Shown here piece by piece: positions 10,077 to 21,081 of a DNA stretch of 64,000 bases; within the stretch, counting starts at the first letter, position 1, and the number at the start of each line of letters is the position of its first letter. Location: the NCBI GenBank assembly GCA_035135055.1, contig JAVFHQ010000047.1:62001-126000 (forward strand), read 5' to 3'. The notes below the pieces were generated by a model. The model did no database searches and was not told where the DNA came from. It saw only the letters and a list, made by a program, of their open reading frames with translations. The DNA is from Oleoguttula mirabilis (Eukaryota; Ascomycota; Dothideomycetes; Mycosphaerellales; Teratosphaeriaceae). Position numbers and translations under genes: made by a program.

Positions 10077-11446
10077 TCATGCCTTCTCCGGGTCGTTGAT
10101 GCCGCCGGTCGTGATGATGTACGTTGCCTCACGCTCCGGGCAGTCTGCAAGCTCAAGTCAGCACGGTGGACGCAGTAGATAGACAGCATGATGGATACCT
10201 GGTGAATCTACAACCTTTGCAACACGCTCCTCGCCACGACCCTTGCGCAGCAGGATACGAGTAGTCGAGGCATGGGCGACGACATGTCCGCCGATCGGCT
10301 TACGACCATCCACGCCTGCAAACAAGGCACTGGCACCTGGGTCCGACTGGACTTGGTTCGTCATGAAGACGGTGACGTTGAACTCCTCGGCGGTCTTGGT
10401 CAGCTTGTTGAGATGGAGACCGAGCTTCTGTTGCCTCTCGCTAAGCTCGGCGCGGCCCAAGTAATCGACACGGAAGAGGGCGCAGATGCTGTCGATGATG
10501 AGTAGGCGGTAGTCGCCCGAAGCGAGCTGCTCCGACATTTGGATGAGAGCGTCGGCTTGGTGGTCGCTGTTCCAGGCGCGAACGTAAAGGATGTTCTCGT
10601 TGGTCGACTCTGGGTCGATACCGAAGCGCTCGGCGATCTGGACGATGCGCTCAGGACGATATGTGCCTTCGGTGTCTGCGACGAGGTTAAATTAGCAGGG
10701 TGCAACCAGCCTTTCTATGAGTGCATGAACATACCGATGTACGCCACCTTCCCTTCAGCGCCACCCTGTTCCTTCGGCAGCTGCGCAATGACGGCGAGGG
10801 TATGGGCCAGCTGCGTCTTGCTACAACGGTACTCGCCATACACTTCGTTGATGCTGCCGGATTGGAAGCCGCCGAGCAGGATCGAGTCCCACTGCTTGCT
10901 GCCAGTCGAGAGGCGGAAGCAGCGCTTGCGGAGTATAAGGAGCTCGGCGGAGGTCATGAAGCCGATGGCGCTGGGCTGTAGCAGCAGCAGGGTCAGACAC
11001 CGGATTACGTACAGTGGGGCGAGGGTTGGAATGGGAGGAACCACGCACCATGCACTTGCGGGCAGCATCCTTGACTTTCTCGACCTTGATTTCAGAGAAG
11101 CCTTTGATTTTGAGCAGATTCTTGGCCATGGTGGAGTGGACGGCCTGGAGGATGAGGGTCAGCAGTGACACAGACGCACAGCGTGTGGAGAGGCTCACCG
11201 CAACGGTGTGGTACGAGTTGGCCTTCATCTTGAGGATGTCGGCCTGACCGATGCCTACCGTCACTGTCAGCTCTGTCACGCCGTGTGACGAAGACGTCCA
11301 GTCTCACCATGGTTCTGCAGCTGGTCAATGTCGACGATGAAGTTGTCCTGCTGTTTGACATGTCAGTGTGCTGCGTGCTATGGTGACTGACTAAGCTGAT
11401 GCTGCCTTACCTCGCCATCATCGCTGCTGGCCACTGACGCAGGCAT
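10077..11446 (-). CDS. DMC1: DMC1 meiotic recombinase (RecA/Rad51 family), variant Walker A
   Basis: Seven exons: 11446-11411, 11350-11308, 11254-11199, 11144-11049, 10975-10735, 10675-10199 and 10144-10077, giving 338 aa, the usual DMC1 length. Residues about 15-75 are the helix-hairpin-helix region (IGQADILKMKANSYHTVA, then KGFSEIKVEKVKDAARK). The ATPase core has Walker B LLIID (215-219), a TNQVQSDPGA loop and PIGGHVVAHASTTRILLRKG. Features such as DYRLLIIDS, LFRVDYLGR, ELSERQQKL and a C-terminus ending GGINDPEKA favour DMC1 over RAD51. DMC1 catalyses strand exchange between homologues in meiosis. Walker A (124-131) reads GEYRCSKT, with Ser where Gly normally precedes the Lys. The first acceptor could be shifted 3 nt (CAGCAG). 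The gene implies a sexual cycle, past or present. Confidence 0.9.
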
Positions 11447-12297
11447 CTTGGCTCTCCGACTAGAGTGATGCGATGCTGAGATGAGCGCTATACGTATACA
11501 GGTCGATGGCAACAGGTGCGCTTGGTGGAGTGAGATGGCTGATAGATGGCGCGAAATGGATCAGATGATCGAGTGATGGGAGAGGATGAAAGGAAAGAAG
11601 AAGAGTAGGAGACTTGAAGTAGAGTCGAGGTCTCCAGGCTTCCACCATCTCAACAGGAAGGAGCATACCAGGTCGTCCGCTTTGGGAGATTTCAGACCTC
11701 TTGTCTTGGCGAGTCAGCTTCGACTGCGCCCTCACCCGATCACGATCGCGCCAGCGATTGTACATGCATTCGCATCGCTGTCCCGCCTGAGCGGAATACC
11801 TAAGCCGCAGGGAGAGTGCACAGGTGCTGAAATTGCGCGTACATCAGTCCATAGCCAGAAGAAGGCATACTTTTGGCAGCGTATGCCGCGTACCCTAGCG
11901 CCGTGAAATGCATTTGATACGAAATATGCAATACGATGCTCCGTCTCATCAACACGCATTCTTGCCCTCCGCATCCGCCTCCGTCACCCACTTCTGCTCG
12001 TCTGCTTTCAGTCTTGCCAACCTCCCTCTTCTTTCTCGCTCGCGCCGCCTGAACTGGACATCCACAAAGCTAGGCGCGCGGGCGCGCTAATGGCCGTCGT
12101 CGCTTCTTCCAAGGTGCAGGTATATGCTGGGTTGGTCGTGATGGTCGTAAACTTTCGGTCGTGGTCGTGGGTAGTGCGCACAACGCTCGATCGGGAAATG
12201 GTGTAGAGAAATGGTAAATCCTAATATAATTGGCCTGGAAGAAAGCGCACCGATGCTCCTCGGCCATGAGAAGCACGCGCTCGACCCTTAAAGACGC
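11447..12297. other. Intergenic region between DMC1 and the Gis2-like gene
   Basis: Contains the DMC1 promoter (right of 11446) and the Gis2-like 3' flank. Frames are short and inconsistent; I see no gene or RNA here. Confidence 0.5.
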
Positions 12298-13243
12298 TTA
12301 AGCAGCGACCTGCGCCGGAGCAACAGGCACCGCAACAGCGGCCTCGACGGGCACACCACCCGCAGGCGCAGCCGACTCTCCGTTCACAGCCGGAGCAGCA
12401 CCCGCGCCGTCCACGCCGCTCTCAGCCGCAGCCTGCGGGCACTCCCTGCTGATGTGTCCCGTCTCGCCGCACCTGTAGCATGTCTTGCCCGCCGCGTTCG
12501 GTGTCCCTCCGTTCGGCGCCGTGCAGTCACGGCTGATGTGGCCCAGCTTGCCACAAGCGTAGCACTTCATGGCCTGAGCTTGGCAGTCGCGAGCGAAGTG
12601 GTTGGGGCCGCCGCACTTGTAGCAGGTTGCTGCGCGGTTGGATTGAACACCGCTGAAACCTCCACGGAAGCCGCCGCGTGGTGGTCCGCCGGCGCCGCGG
12701 CCGACTGGGGCCGCCGCGGGTGGTGCTGCTGCGGTGTTCGGGGTCGGGCAGTTGCGCTGCAGAACATTGTCAGCGGTTGGCGGATGTAGTGCTAGTGAAG
12801 CGACATACTGCAAGATGACCCGTCTGGCCGCACGAGTAGCAACGGCCATTAGACGCACCGCCGCTCAGACGCAGGGTCGGGCAGTCAGCCTGGACGTGGC
12901 CGAGACCTTGGCAGTGGTAGCACTGCTTGGCTGGATCCATTATCAGCGTCTTCTTCTCCTCTACACCCTTCAGGCAGTATATCGTAGTGTCTTACTCTCA
13001 GTCGTCCTCGGATGCGGGCAGTTGTTGCTCTCATGGCCTTCAACAAAACAGCGGTCAGCATCCTGCACTCGCCCGCACGTATTTCCGGATCTGCAACTCA
13101 CCCGGCTGCTTGCAGTTGTAGCACAAGCGCTCGCTGCTGGAGCACACCTCGGCGTAGTGCCCGACGTTGCCGCACTTGTAGCAGGCGCGGCGCGACAGGG
13201 ACCCCATCTTGCCCGGCTGCTGCTGCTCTCCCTCGGTCGACAT
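12298..13243 (-). CDS. GIS2: Gis2/CNBP-type nucleic-acid-binding protein with seven CCHC zinc knuckles
   Basis: Four exons, 13243-13102, 13037-12996, 12930-12809 and 12756-12298, give 254 aa. There are seven CX2CX4HX4C knuckles: CYKCGNVGHYAEVC, CYNCKQPGHESNNC (split by an intron), CYHCQGLGHVQADC, CYSCGQTGHLARNC (split by an intron), CYKCGGPNHFARDC, CYACGKLGHISRDC and CYRCGETGHISREC. Between the fourth and fifth is an Ala/Pro then Arg/Gly-rich linker (RGAGGPPRGGFRGGF). The Ala/Val/Pro-rich tail has no recognised motif. Seven knuckles match yeast Gis2 and animal CNBP, single-stranded RNA/DNA binders linked to translation and stress granules; the RGG linker is also typical of this group. The start at 13243 places the first knuckle at residue 21. 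Confidence 0.88.
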
Positions 13244-13904
13244 TTCACTGATTACCGATAACCTTCTACCTGCCCGAGTTCTAGTCAGCGAGTGCTCGAA
13301 CACCGCCCGGGGCTGTTGTGTGCAGGTTCCCGAGACACGGTCCTTATCGGCAGTAGCGACCTAAGCTCAGCCGAAATGGGAGCGTACCTTCTGCTGAAAC
13401 CTCTCTTCCTCGGCTTCTTCTCTTCTTCTGCTGCTCTGCACCGACTCCTCTGCCCTCGACCTCCGACGACGATGATTCCTTCGAAAAAAGCGGGTGTGAA
13501 AAGATGGTGGAGGGAGAAGGTTTAAAGGTGGGATGAAAATCCTCAAGTTTGGAGGCTCCCGTCGCGGCTAGCAGCCGAGCCGTTGGTGCACAGTGGAACC
13601 CGCTGTGGCGCTGGACTCTTCCGCTAGGATAGCAAACGCATGTGATAGGTCGAGTGTTTCGATGTCTCCGTCGAGGCACTTTGAGCCTGCTCGACGGCGA
13701 CATGATGTCTCACGTTACGCTGCCAGAGGGTGAAGTGAAGGAGCAGAGCCTCGTCAGGGCTGCAGTAAGCACACCAGAACATCAAGGTCGCGGACCCTCG
13801 CGCTTAGCGCCGCAGCATGCATTCGTCACTCATGGTCTATTTGCCTCACGCCTTTCACCGGTGCCTTTTCCCCAAGCTCACAGCACAACGTTGTATCGTA
13901 ACAT
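13244..13904. other. Intergenic region upstream of the Gis2-like gene
   Basis: Holds the Gis2-like promoter and, at its far end, the UAP1 3' flank. No coding frame with support was found. Confidence 0.5.
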
Positions 13905-15443
13905 CTACTCCTTCTCGATGACTGCCGGAGCTTCGATCTTCCTGCCGCGAAGAAACTCCAAGCCTTCACCAGCATAGCTGATCAGCGGGCTCACCTCCAC
14001 ACCCGAATCCTTGCTTTCACTCGTAACAGTCGCTCCAGCAGCCTCCAACAGCCTCTTGCCCAGCTGCATGATGTCCGTCCGGCTCGTGCCCGGGTCATCT
14101 TCACCCGTACCCGGCGCGTTCTTGAGCGCGGAAAATTCGTCCTCGCGCTTCACCTCCATACAAGCGAATTTGTCCATCGGCAAGAACGGGAAGCAGTCGA
14201 AGACGAACTGCTCGAGCTTGATGCCATTCGGCTTGTCGGGTTTGACTTGCTCCCCAGTCTTGGAGTCGAGAGGGATGGCAGGGATCTTCTTCTTCGCCAC
14301 ATGGTGTGGAAGCTTATGCGCCCAGTCAGGGATTGACTGCAGGAAGCGGAAGGAGTAGTAATGGTTGACGATATTGGCCGCGCGGAACTTGAGGAGGTTG
14401 GAGTCCCTCGGGTCCTTGGCCTCGGCGGTCGCGGTGTCGATCTCGGAGTACTCGACTACGTCTGGTTTGCCGTTCTTTTGCACGATCAAGCCGACGGACT
14501 CTTTGGCATTGCGCTTGCGGACGACCTTGGTCGCGATGTCCACGTCCTTCTCTGCGCTAAACCCCATAAAGGTTGGGTCTGCGACGCGGACGAGGCAGTT
14601 GTCCACGCCGAACATGTGGATGTGCTTGATGCCTCGCTTCTCCATGTCCTGCACCACACCGCTGTTGACCAGAGCTTGGTATAGCCCACCATTGCCATCC
14701 GGTGCGACAGCCACCCTAGACTTCGTCTCCAGCAGGATCTTGCCCTCCATGCTGATGCATGGCAGGACGCCTTGCTCGAAGATAATGACGTTGTTCCGGT
14801 CAAGTCCGAAGTACTTGTGCTCCTCGAAGAAGTCGTGTGTAGGCTTGCGCGTCGGGCCAGAGGTCATGATGTACCATGGCACAACCACCTCATCCTTGCC
14901 ATGTGTCTTGCCGGCCAAATGCTGCAACCGCAGAATCCTCTCTGCCTGCAGCTGGAAGAGCGACTTCTTGCTCGGGAGGCCGATATCGTAGCAGCCCTTG
15001 GGTGCTGAACTGCCTAGCCGCGTGCCCTGCCCGCCTGCCATGAGGACTACGCTGACCTTGTTCTCAGCAATAAGCCCGAGGCCGGACTTATACCATTTGT
15101 CCTGATCGCCTTGCTTGCTGTCAATCGTCGAGGTAGTGGTACTTTCAGGTAGCTGCTCGATCTTGGGATTCTGGTCTTCACTCTCTGGCTTTGGCGGGTG
15201 GAGGGCTCGGTCGGTGATGGTGTTGATGTGTTCCGGATCGATGGGCAGTAGTTGCTGGTAGAGGGCACCCTTCTCGTCTGGCTTGAGGTCCTCGTAGTAG
15301 TGGAACACCTGACCCTGTCCTGCTTTCTCGTACTTCTCACGCAGCTCTTTCAACTCGCTGTCTGAGGGTGGCTCTGGACGCTCTTCTTCCTGCTTCCCGC
15401 CCAGGTGAAGGGCGGAGAGCATGTTGTTCACAGAAGTACTCAT
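13905..15443 (-). CDS. UAP1: UDP-N-acetylglucosamine pyrophosphorylase
   Basis: Single exon, 512 aa from the ATG at 15443 (MSTSVNNMLSALHLGG). It converts UTP and GlcNAc-1-phosphate to UDP-GlcNAc, the cytosolic precursor for chitin, N-glycans and GPI anchors. The uridylyltransferase signature VVLMAGGQGTRLGSSAPKG is intact. Further family blocks are PWYIMTSGPTRKPT, FEQGVLPC, VAPDGNGGLY, MFGVDNCLVRVADP, VVEYSEID and the C-terminal LEQFVFDCFPF. Length fits yeast Qri1 (about 480 aa). The frame stays open upstream to 15974, but that extension has no family similarity and poor composition, so the internal ATG is preferred. Confidence 0.93.
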   Translation of the reverse strand: MSTSVNNMLSALHLGGKQEEERPEPPSDSELKELREKYEKAGQGQVFHYYEDLKPDEKGALYQQLLPIDPEHINTITDRALHPPKPESEDQNPKIEQLPESTTTSTIDSKQGDQDKWYKSGLGLIAENKVSVVLMAGGQGTRLGSSAPKGCYDIGLPSKKSLFQLQAERILRLQHLAGKTHGKDEVVVPWYIMTSGPTRKPTHDFFEEHKYFGLDRNNVIIFEQGVLPCISMEGKILLETKSRVAVAPDGNGGLYQALVNSGVVQDMEKRGIKHIHMFGVDNCLVRVADPTFMGFSAEKDVDIATKVVRKRNAKESVGLIVQKNGKPDVVEYSEIDTATAEAKDPRDSNLLKFRAANIVNHYYSFRFLQSIPDWAHKLPHHVAKKKIPAIPLDSKTGEQVKPDKPNGIKLEQFVFDCFPFLPMDKFACMEVKREDEFSALKNAPGTGEDDPGTSRTDIMQLGKRLLEAAGATVTSESKDSGVEVSPLISYAGEGLEFLRGRKIEAPAVIEKE

Positions 15444-16093
15444 GGTTACAAATGTGGTTCTCGAAAGCGTGGAGTATGAGCGGCGGATGAAGAGAAAGAG
15501 AGGGCGAAGGATGCGTTTGAGCTTTTGCTCTGCAGGTACATATCGGCTTTCAGCCTCATCTTTCACAGCTATAGGTAAAGACCCCACAAACAGAGTGGCG
15601 TCACAGGGTCCGAATTGCGCAAAAGGTGCGCCTTGTTCAAGTTGTTCCACCCTCGCCACGCTCATTCTGCCATTGCCCATATTCGTCCGGGTTCGCAAGA
15701 CGTGAGGAGGCGTCGAAGCCTCGTCGCACAATTGCTGGTTCACAACACCTCCCATGCTTTCTTCCACCGGTTGTCGAAGCGACATAGTACCTGGCGGAAT
15801 CTCTTCGGAGCTCTCAGGCATTCGTCCCATCCGCACTCTCGACAGTCGAAGACAATGCCCATTACTCCGGAGCTGCTTCAGATCTGGAGCTCCCTGGACC
15901 GGTCGTCCACCAGATACGATGGCCTGCGTTCCCAAATTGCCCCCACCCAAGCTACGAGGTTGTCCCAGTGGCAAGAGTCGTCAACATACATCGTGATTCG
16001 GTGCGAACTCTGTTTGTATATGCCTAGAGTGGTAAGATGATAAGCCCAGGCGTTCCCCACGATAGCTTCCAATGAATAGATGCCTACTCATGC
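15444..16093. other. UAP1 upstream region with an in-frame open extension
   Basis: Contains the UAP1 promoter and leader. The UAP1 frame is open for about 177 further codons, but the reading is compositionally unlike a conserved domain. Nothing else is recognised. Confidence 0.5.
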
Positions 16094-17039
16094 TCAATGG
16101 AGAGGATGTGCCTCCAAGTACTCCTCAAATGTCGACAGTCTGCCTCGGGCGTTCTGCGCAGCCCATGCAACCAATTCCACGGTGTCTGGGCCATAGTAGC
16201 CAAACTCCTCCGGGCAGCTGAACGCCTCAGCGAGGGCATCAGCCCCAAACACAAGACTCTTCTTCCAGTCCTTCCTCGAGCGGGATCTGCTTGTAGACGA
16301 CGGTCTTGCCCGTGGCCTTGGACATGCTAGCAACCACGTCCTCCGCGCTGTACAGTGCCGTGGCGGCGCAGAACGTTTTGCCTTCGTACTTGTCGGGCTG
16401 GGCGAGGATGGCGCCAACGAACTTGCCTGCGTCCCCGACAGCGTCGACCATGGGCAGCTTGGCCTTGGGAGAATTGTGGCGGGGGATCACATATGTGCCA
16501 TCGGAAGCCTTCTGGGGAGCCAAGAAGGGTATGGCTTGGAAGATCTCCATGTAAAAGCCTAGCGAGACAAAAGCGCTCTTGATGGGAAGGCCGCGAATGT
16601 ACTGCTCGGCTTTTGCCTTTGCGTCGAACTGGGTGGCGTGGGTGTACTTGCCGCCCGACAGCTGGTTGACTGACGGCAGTGTGCTGAAGATGATGTACTC
16701 GATCCTTGTCTCGATAGCGACGTCGGCAATGGTCTTGCCACTGTTGTACTCGGCCTCCAGTCCGTCGGGACCGAATGTGGGCACTGTCACCGCGAAGACG
16801 GTATGCACGCCGGTCAAAGCCGATTCGAGGGAGGCGCGGTCATTCATGTCACCCTGGACAACGTCGACCTTCTCTTTGAGCTGCTTGGCCTTCTCTGAGT
16901 TGATATCGCGGGTGATGGCACGGACTTTATACTTTTGGGAGAGCTCTGGGTCGTGCAGGACGTGGTCGATGACTGAACTGCCTTGTTGCCCGGTGGCTCC
17001 GAAGACCGCAAGGATGTTGGCCATGCTCTGCGCTTCCAC
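16094..17039 (-). pseudogene. NmrA-like NAD(P)-binding Rossmann protein with an apparent 1-nt frameshift
   Basis: From ATG 17039 (or 17024, MANILAVFG) the frame codes an NmrA/HSCARG-like atypical short-chain dehydrogenase: the dinucleotide motif GATGQQGSSVIDH, ITRDINSEKAKQLK, VVQGDMNDRASLESAL and the mid-region PIKSAFVSLGFYMEIF. About 20 codons after KQIPLEE the frame stops. In the next frame the expected C-terminus continues at once: KDWKKSLVFGADALAEAF, EEFGYYGPDTVELVAWA and LSTFEEYLEAHPL, ending at 16094. The switch fits one extra G at about 16274, where no intron is possible. NmrA-like proteins sense redox state or regulate transcription factors. Either the allele is broken late in the gene or the base is a sequencing error; codon quality is otherwise good on both sides. 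Confidence 0.75.
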
Positions 17040-18174
17040 GAGAGTATAGTCTGAGTAATGTTGACTTCAATGGAATTTGTTCCCTTTCCCAGGAAGCAAT
17101 CCAAGTCTGACGGTACTCCCGGAAAGCAGGTGAGCCTGGTTCACGGCACCTGTACAACGACCCATCTTCACGACCTTGACACATCATCGATAAAAGAGAG
17201 AGGCGGCCATCCTCCGTAGCAGGCTGACAAATGAAGACCAGTATTTGCTGACAATTGCAATATCGCTGCAAGTGGTGCGTTACGGCGGCTGGCCTGTTGG
17301 ACCGTAGATCACGCTGTCGTTTACAGATTGTGCTATGGGCAGAAAGCTTGCTCAGGCCCTGGTGCTCCTCCCATCCGCCATTGCCGTTCCAGTCGAATTG
17401 GGCAAGAGAGGGTTGGAGTCGCTTCGTGCTTGGGAACAAGACCGGTGCATCAAGCTCGTGCATAGGCCAAGCCGTGCCGCTATGGCATCGGAACTGCAAG
17501 ACTCCTTTCTATAGATGGGCACTTCGGAGTCGTCGCCGGCGCCAGCCATGACTTCAGAGGCCCTGGGTGTTCTGGAAAGCTGCTCGGTACATGGTAGCCA
17601 AACCGGATCACTTGAACGTGACTTACGGCTGTTGACAACGCAGCTGATATCAAGCTGAATGTTTGTCGATATCGAAATCCGAGGGGTGAATATAGTGTTA
17701 TGACATTGTTCTGAGCAGACAAAGTCCCGAAGCTGGCGAAAAGTGACGAGACGGACGTGTAATGGAAGCCGTGAGGAGAGCTGCGTTCTGCCGAAAGCTG
17801 CTTACCAGGCTGCTAAGACATCGGCCAAGAATATCACCACTGTTCGGAGCGACTGGAACGCAAAAGACTCTTCGTGATGCAAGCCATGAAAACCTGTTCC
17901 ACGAAGCTGTGGACACTCGTCCGGTGCAAAGTCTGTCGCGACGCTCTGCCGATCGATTGCGATGTGAGATTAATGGTGGTGCAAGGGCACAACGGTGTGA
18001 GACAGTAGTGTATGAGCAATTAGTAGTGATGTGAGCCAAGAAGGGGAACGAGAAGTCCCCTACCAGTGGGATCTAAGGTTTTGCTGATTCGTCGCTTGAC
18101 CAGATGTTCAAACACTCCGCCAAGCCCCCCAACGCCAGGAACACAATGGAAGCGTATCGTTTCCACTTCGTACA
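17040..18174. other. Intergenic region, nothing recognised
   Basis: NmrA-like promoter on the left and sulfite oxidase 3' flank on the right. Several short frames, none with domain or splice support. Confidence 0.5.
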
Positions 18175-20022
18175 TCAGTCCTCCATATCCCGTGAGTTGT
18201 ACTCCGTCTCTGCGTCCCTGGGCCCGTTCTTCTCGAAGTACCCTCTATAATCGTCCCAACTCTGTACCTGCCACTCCGTCGGGACCGTCAGCGGCCCAAA
18301 TGGCACGCCCCGCTCATCGAACTCGGCGAGTCGCTTCCGCGTTATCTCATGGGTCTTGTTGACGCTGTAGATGCTGATCCGGTGCGCCGAGCTCGTAACG
18401 TGCAAGCCCCAGTTCCACGCCGCGCGGACCTGGAGCGGTTGCGTGTTGAGCGAGTTGTCCCAGCAGCGGCACACGATCTCGATCCAGCCCTCCACGTCAC
18501 AGGGTAGGTCCATCTCCCAGGTTCGCCACGCATATCGGTGTTTCTCCGACATGTTCTCGACCGGGACAGTGTACCAGCTGAAACCGCCGTCGGCCGACAG
18601 CTCGACGCGCTCCGGCCAGCGGCCACCGCCTGAGTAAGCCCAGCCTTTGCAGTGTATCTTGCCGTTGTGGATGACGACCTGCTTCGACCATGGCGACATA
18701 ATGGCTGAGCTGACAGGCATCTCCTGGATTTGAATGCCGTCCGTCATCCGTTGGTTGTGCTTGCCGATCTGCGTGTTGAAGTACAGGTACTCCTGCGATT
18801 GCACGGGTGCCATACTTGGATCTTCAATCGCCTTGATCCGGTAGAGCCACTTCACGCTCCGCGCGCCAATGTAGCCGAAGACGACGACTCGGAGCGGGTA
18901 GCCATGGATCTTGGGCAGTGGCTCGCCATTCATCTCCCATGCCAGCATCACCTCGTTGGCCTTCACCTTCGACCATGGCACGCTGACGACGTAGTTCATG
19001 ACGTTGTTCTTCTTGAAGTAGGTGTCCGCACCGTACAGTTCCAGGTGCTTGCCCTCTCCAACCAATCCGCCGCAGGCCTTGATGACCTTTTTGAGACTGA
19101 CACCAACCCAGCGGGCGGTGCCGATGGCGCCTGTGGAAAGTCAACAGCCATCATGGACGACATGAGCGTGTTAGTACGCGATGAAGGTCACCCACCTTCT
19201 GCCCACGGTGCATTGATCATTTCATCTCCCTCTCCTGCGTACAGCGCGATTTGCTCAACGCGCCGGGTACCGGAGCACTGAATCGTGACTAGCTTCTCCA
19301 TGCGAGGGAACTTGGACTCGTCCATCAAGTCGTCTAGCGTGAATGACTGCGGCCTCGCTACGAGGCCATCCATGTCCAGCCGGTACTTGTTTCTGTCAAT
19401 GTTCGGAATTCCACCATGGTTCCTGACGAAGTGAAGCGGATTTGGCGTCACCGGTTTGGCCGTCACGAGACGTTTCGGTGGCTCGCCGTTGTATGGGAAC
19501 TGCAGCAGATGCAGCATTTCAGGGTGCTTCTCCTTCATGACAGTGTCCCATGAGATGTCCGCGATAGTGTTCAGTGCGCCACCGATCGCGCGATGCCACA
19601 TCTTCCATCGTACACCCTCGAGGACCGGGTTGGTCCCAGGTATTGGGCCGAGCTGGAACTCTGGCGGTGGAGGGAACTACATGGGAAGGGTCAGTGCGCG
19701 CTGGACATGCGCCAGCCATGGCACTCACGTTCTGAGAGGTCAGGATCTTGTGAGCCTTGGCCTTCTTGTCGGTGTACTCCTCCCACTCGATGTACCCTTC
19801 CCAGCCCTCGCGCTCCTCCGTAAACAGCTTGTTCGGGTCTCCGACCGAGCGGATGGCCGCTTCATCCTTGAAGGGTACGTACTCCTCGGGAGGGATGGCG
19901 CGACCCTCGGGATCTGGTCCGGTCTGGTCGAGGATTGGTAGTCGCGCTGCATGCATGCCCTGCTCAATCTTCCACTCATCGGGCTGGTTTTTCAGATGCG
20001 TGCCAATGGCTCCCCTCTCCAT
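18175..20022 (-). CDS. Sulfite oxidase-type molybdopterin oxidoreductase
   Basis: Three exons, 20022-19729, 19676-19196 and 19130-18175, give 576 aa. The molybdopterin domain includes RNHGGIPNIDRNKYRLDMDG, LVTIQCSGTRRVEQ with the presumed Mo-ligand Cys232, and APWAEGAIGTARWVGVSL after splicing. The C-terminal dimerisation domain includes KVKANEVMLAWEMNG, the GYPLRVVVFGYIGARSVKW block, KGWAYSGGGRWPERVELS and WNWGLHV. There is no cytochrome b5 or FAD domain, so it resembles plant-type sulfite oxidase rather than nitrate reductase. It probably oxidises sulfite to sulfate. The chosen start is the only ATG in the 5' part of the frame. The frame stays open upstream and could hide a first exon. The acidic/aromatic N-terminal stretch (residues 40-98) is less conserved. 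Confidence 0.85.
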
Positions 20023-21081
20023 CTTGACGCTGTTGCTCCGTAGACGGGTTGTGTGTGTGCCTGGGAAAGAGAGCTCGCGCAGGAGCGAGGTGGTGAGAGA
20101 CGCGTGCGGGACAGCCAAAGACGTAGTGTGAAGGAACGGAAGACCTCTAACCTGGCAATGAAAAATGCCCTACAGTAGTGACAGCTGTGTCCGGCAACTA
20201 CTCACCACTCACTGGCTCCTGCCATTGACCTACCCATGCCCGGCTCTTACGCAATACTACGTCAGCGCATCTCGATTGTAGCGCGACGGAAGCACACCGA
20301 CATGGTTTTCCACGTGGCGTGAGTGCTAGTGAGGCGAACTGTCCGCTACTATCAATGTATCGATGGCGGCCCAGTCCAGCGTCCAACTTCCAAGCTGCCA
20401 AGCGGTGTCAAGTCCAAACAGAGGTATGGACTGTAGAGGTGCAGGTGCAGGCTACGGGGCGGGGCCCAGCATCAAGCCGTCATACTCCGTCATGGCGATA
20501 GCGATACAGCAAGCGCTTAGCGAGCGGTGTATCATGGAAGCCTTCGAGGACTTCAAGATTCGGGACTGTTGCGGCCCGCGGAGAGAAGGCCGTTGTATCC
20601 AATGATGGAGGCTGCCGGCACGGCAAGTCAAGGCAAGCACTTTCTGTATCTGCCGAATGGGCCGCTTTCGAGCTGCTAACGTTATATCGTACCTGACTCA
20701 CGCGGTGGGCGTTACGGAACCGACGCCGATACGGGTAGGGGATGTGTACGAAGCATGCTGGAAGATGTCCATTGGCATTGGCAGAAGAAGGGGGAGGGAG
20801 GTGTTTTGGACAGAAAGAAGAACCTCGGCAGTGCACAAGCCCCTACGCGGCTCCAAACAGATCGCCTCGGAGTAGTCACAGCAACGACGAGAGGGCGTAC
20901 AGTTAATTGAGCTGCAGACAAAGCGACGACGTAGAGACAAGTGATGCTCGGTATGTAGGTACATGTCGTGAGCCTGAGCTGACCGCTCGCTCGCGCGCCA
21001 GGTGCTCATGAGGCTCGGTAGAGCGCCACCATGGGCAAGCGAGACCGAAAGCGACTGATTACAGCAGTTGTGTAATGGCAT
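20023..21081. other. Intergenic region, nothing recognised
   Basis: Sulfite oxidase promoter side and 3' flank of the acetate-transporter-family gene. No coding evidence beyond short frames. Confidence 0.5.

Noticed and set aside
13923..14991. Plus-strand frames of 100-200 codons opposite UAP1
   Set aside because: They are antisense to conserved UAP1 coding and have no motifs; their openness follows from GC-rich third positions.
20023..20118. N-terminal extension of sulfite oxidase from a TTG at 20118
   Set aside because: Non-ATG start and no conserved residues; an upstream exon remains possible but cannot be supported.
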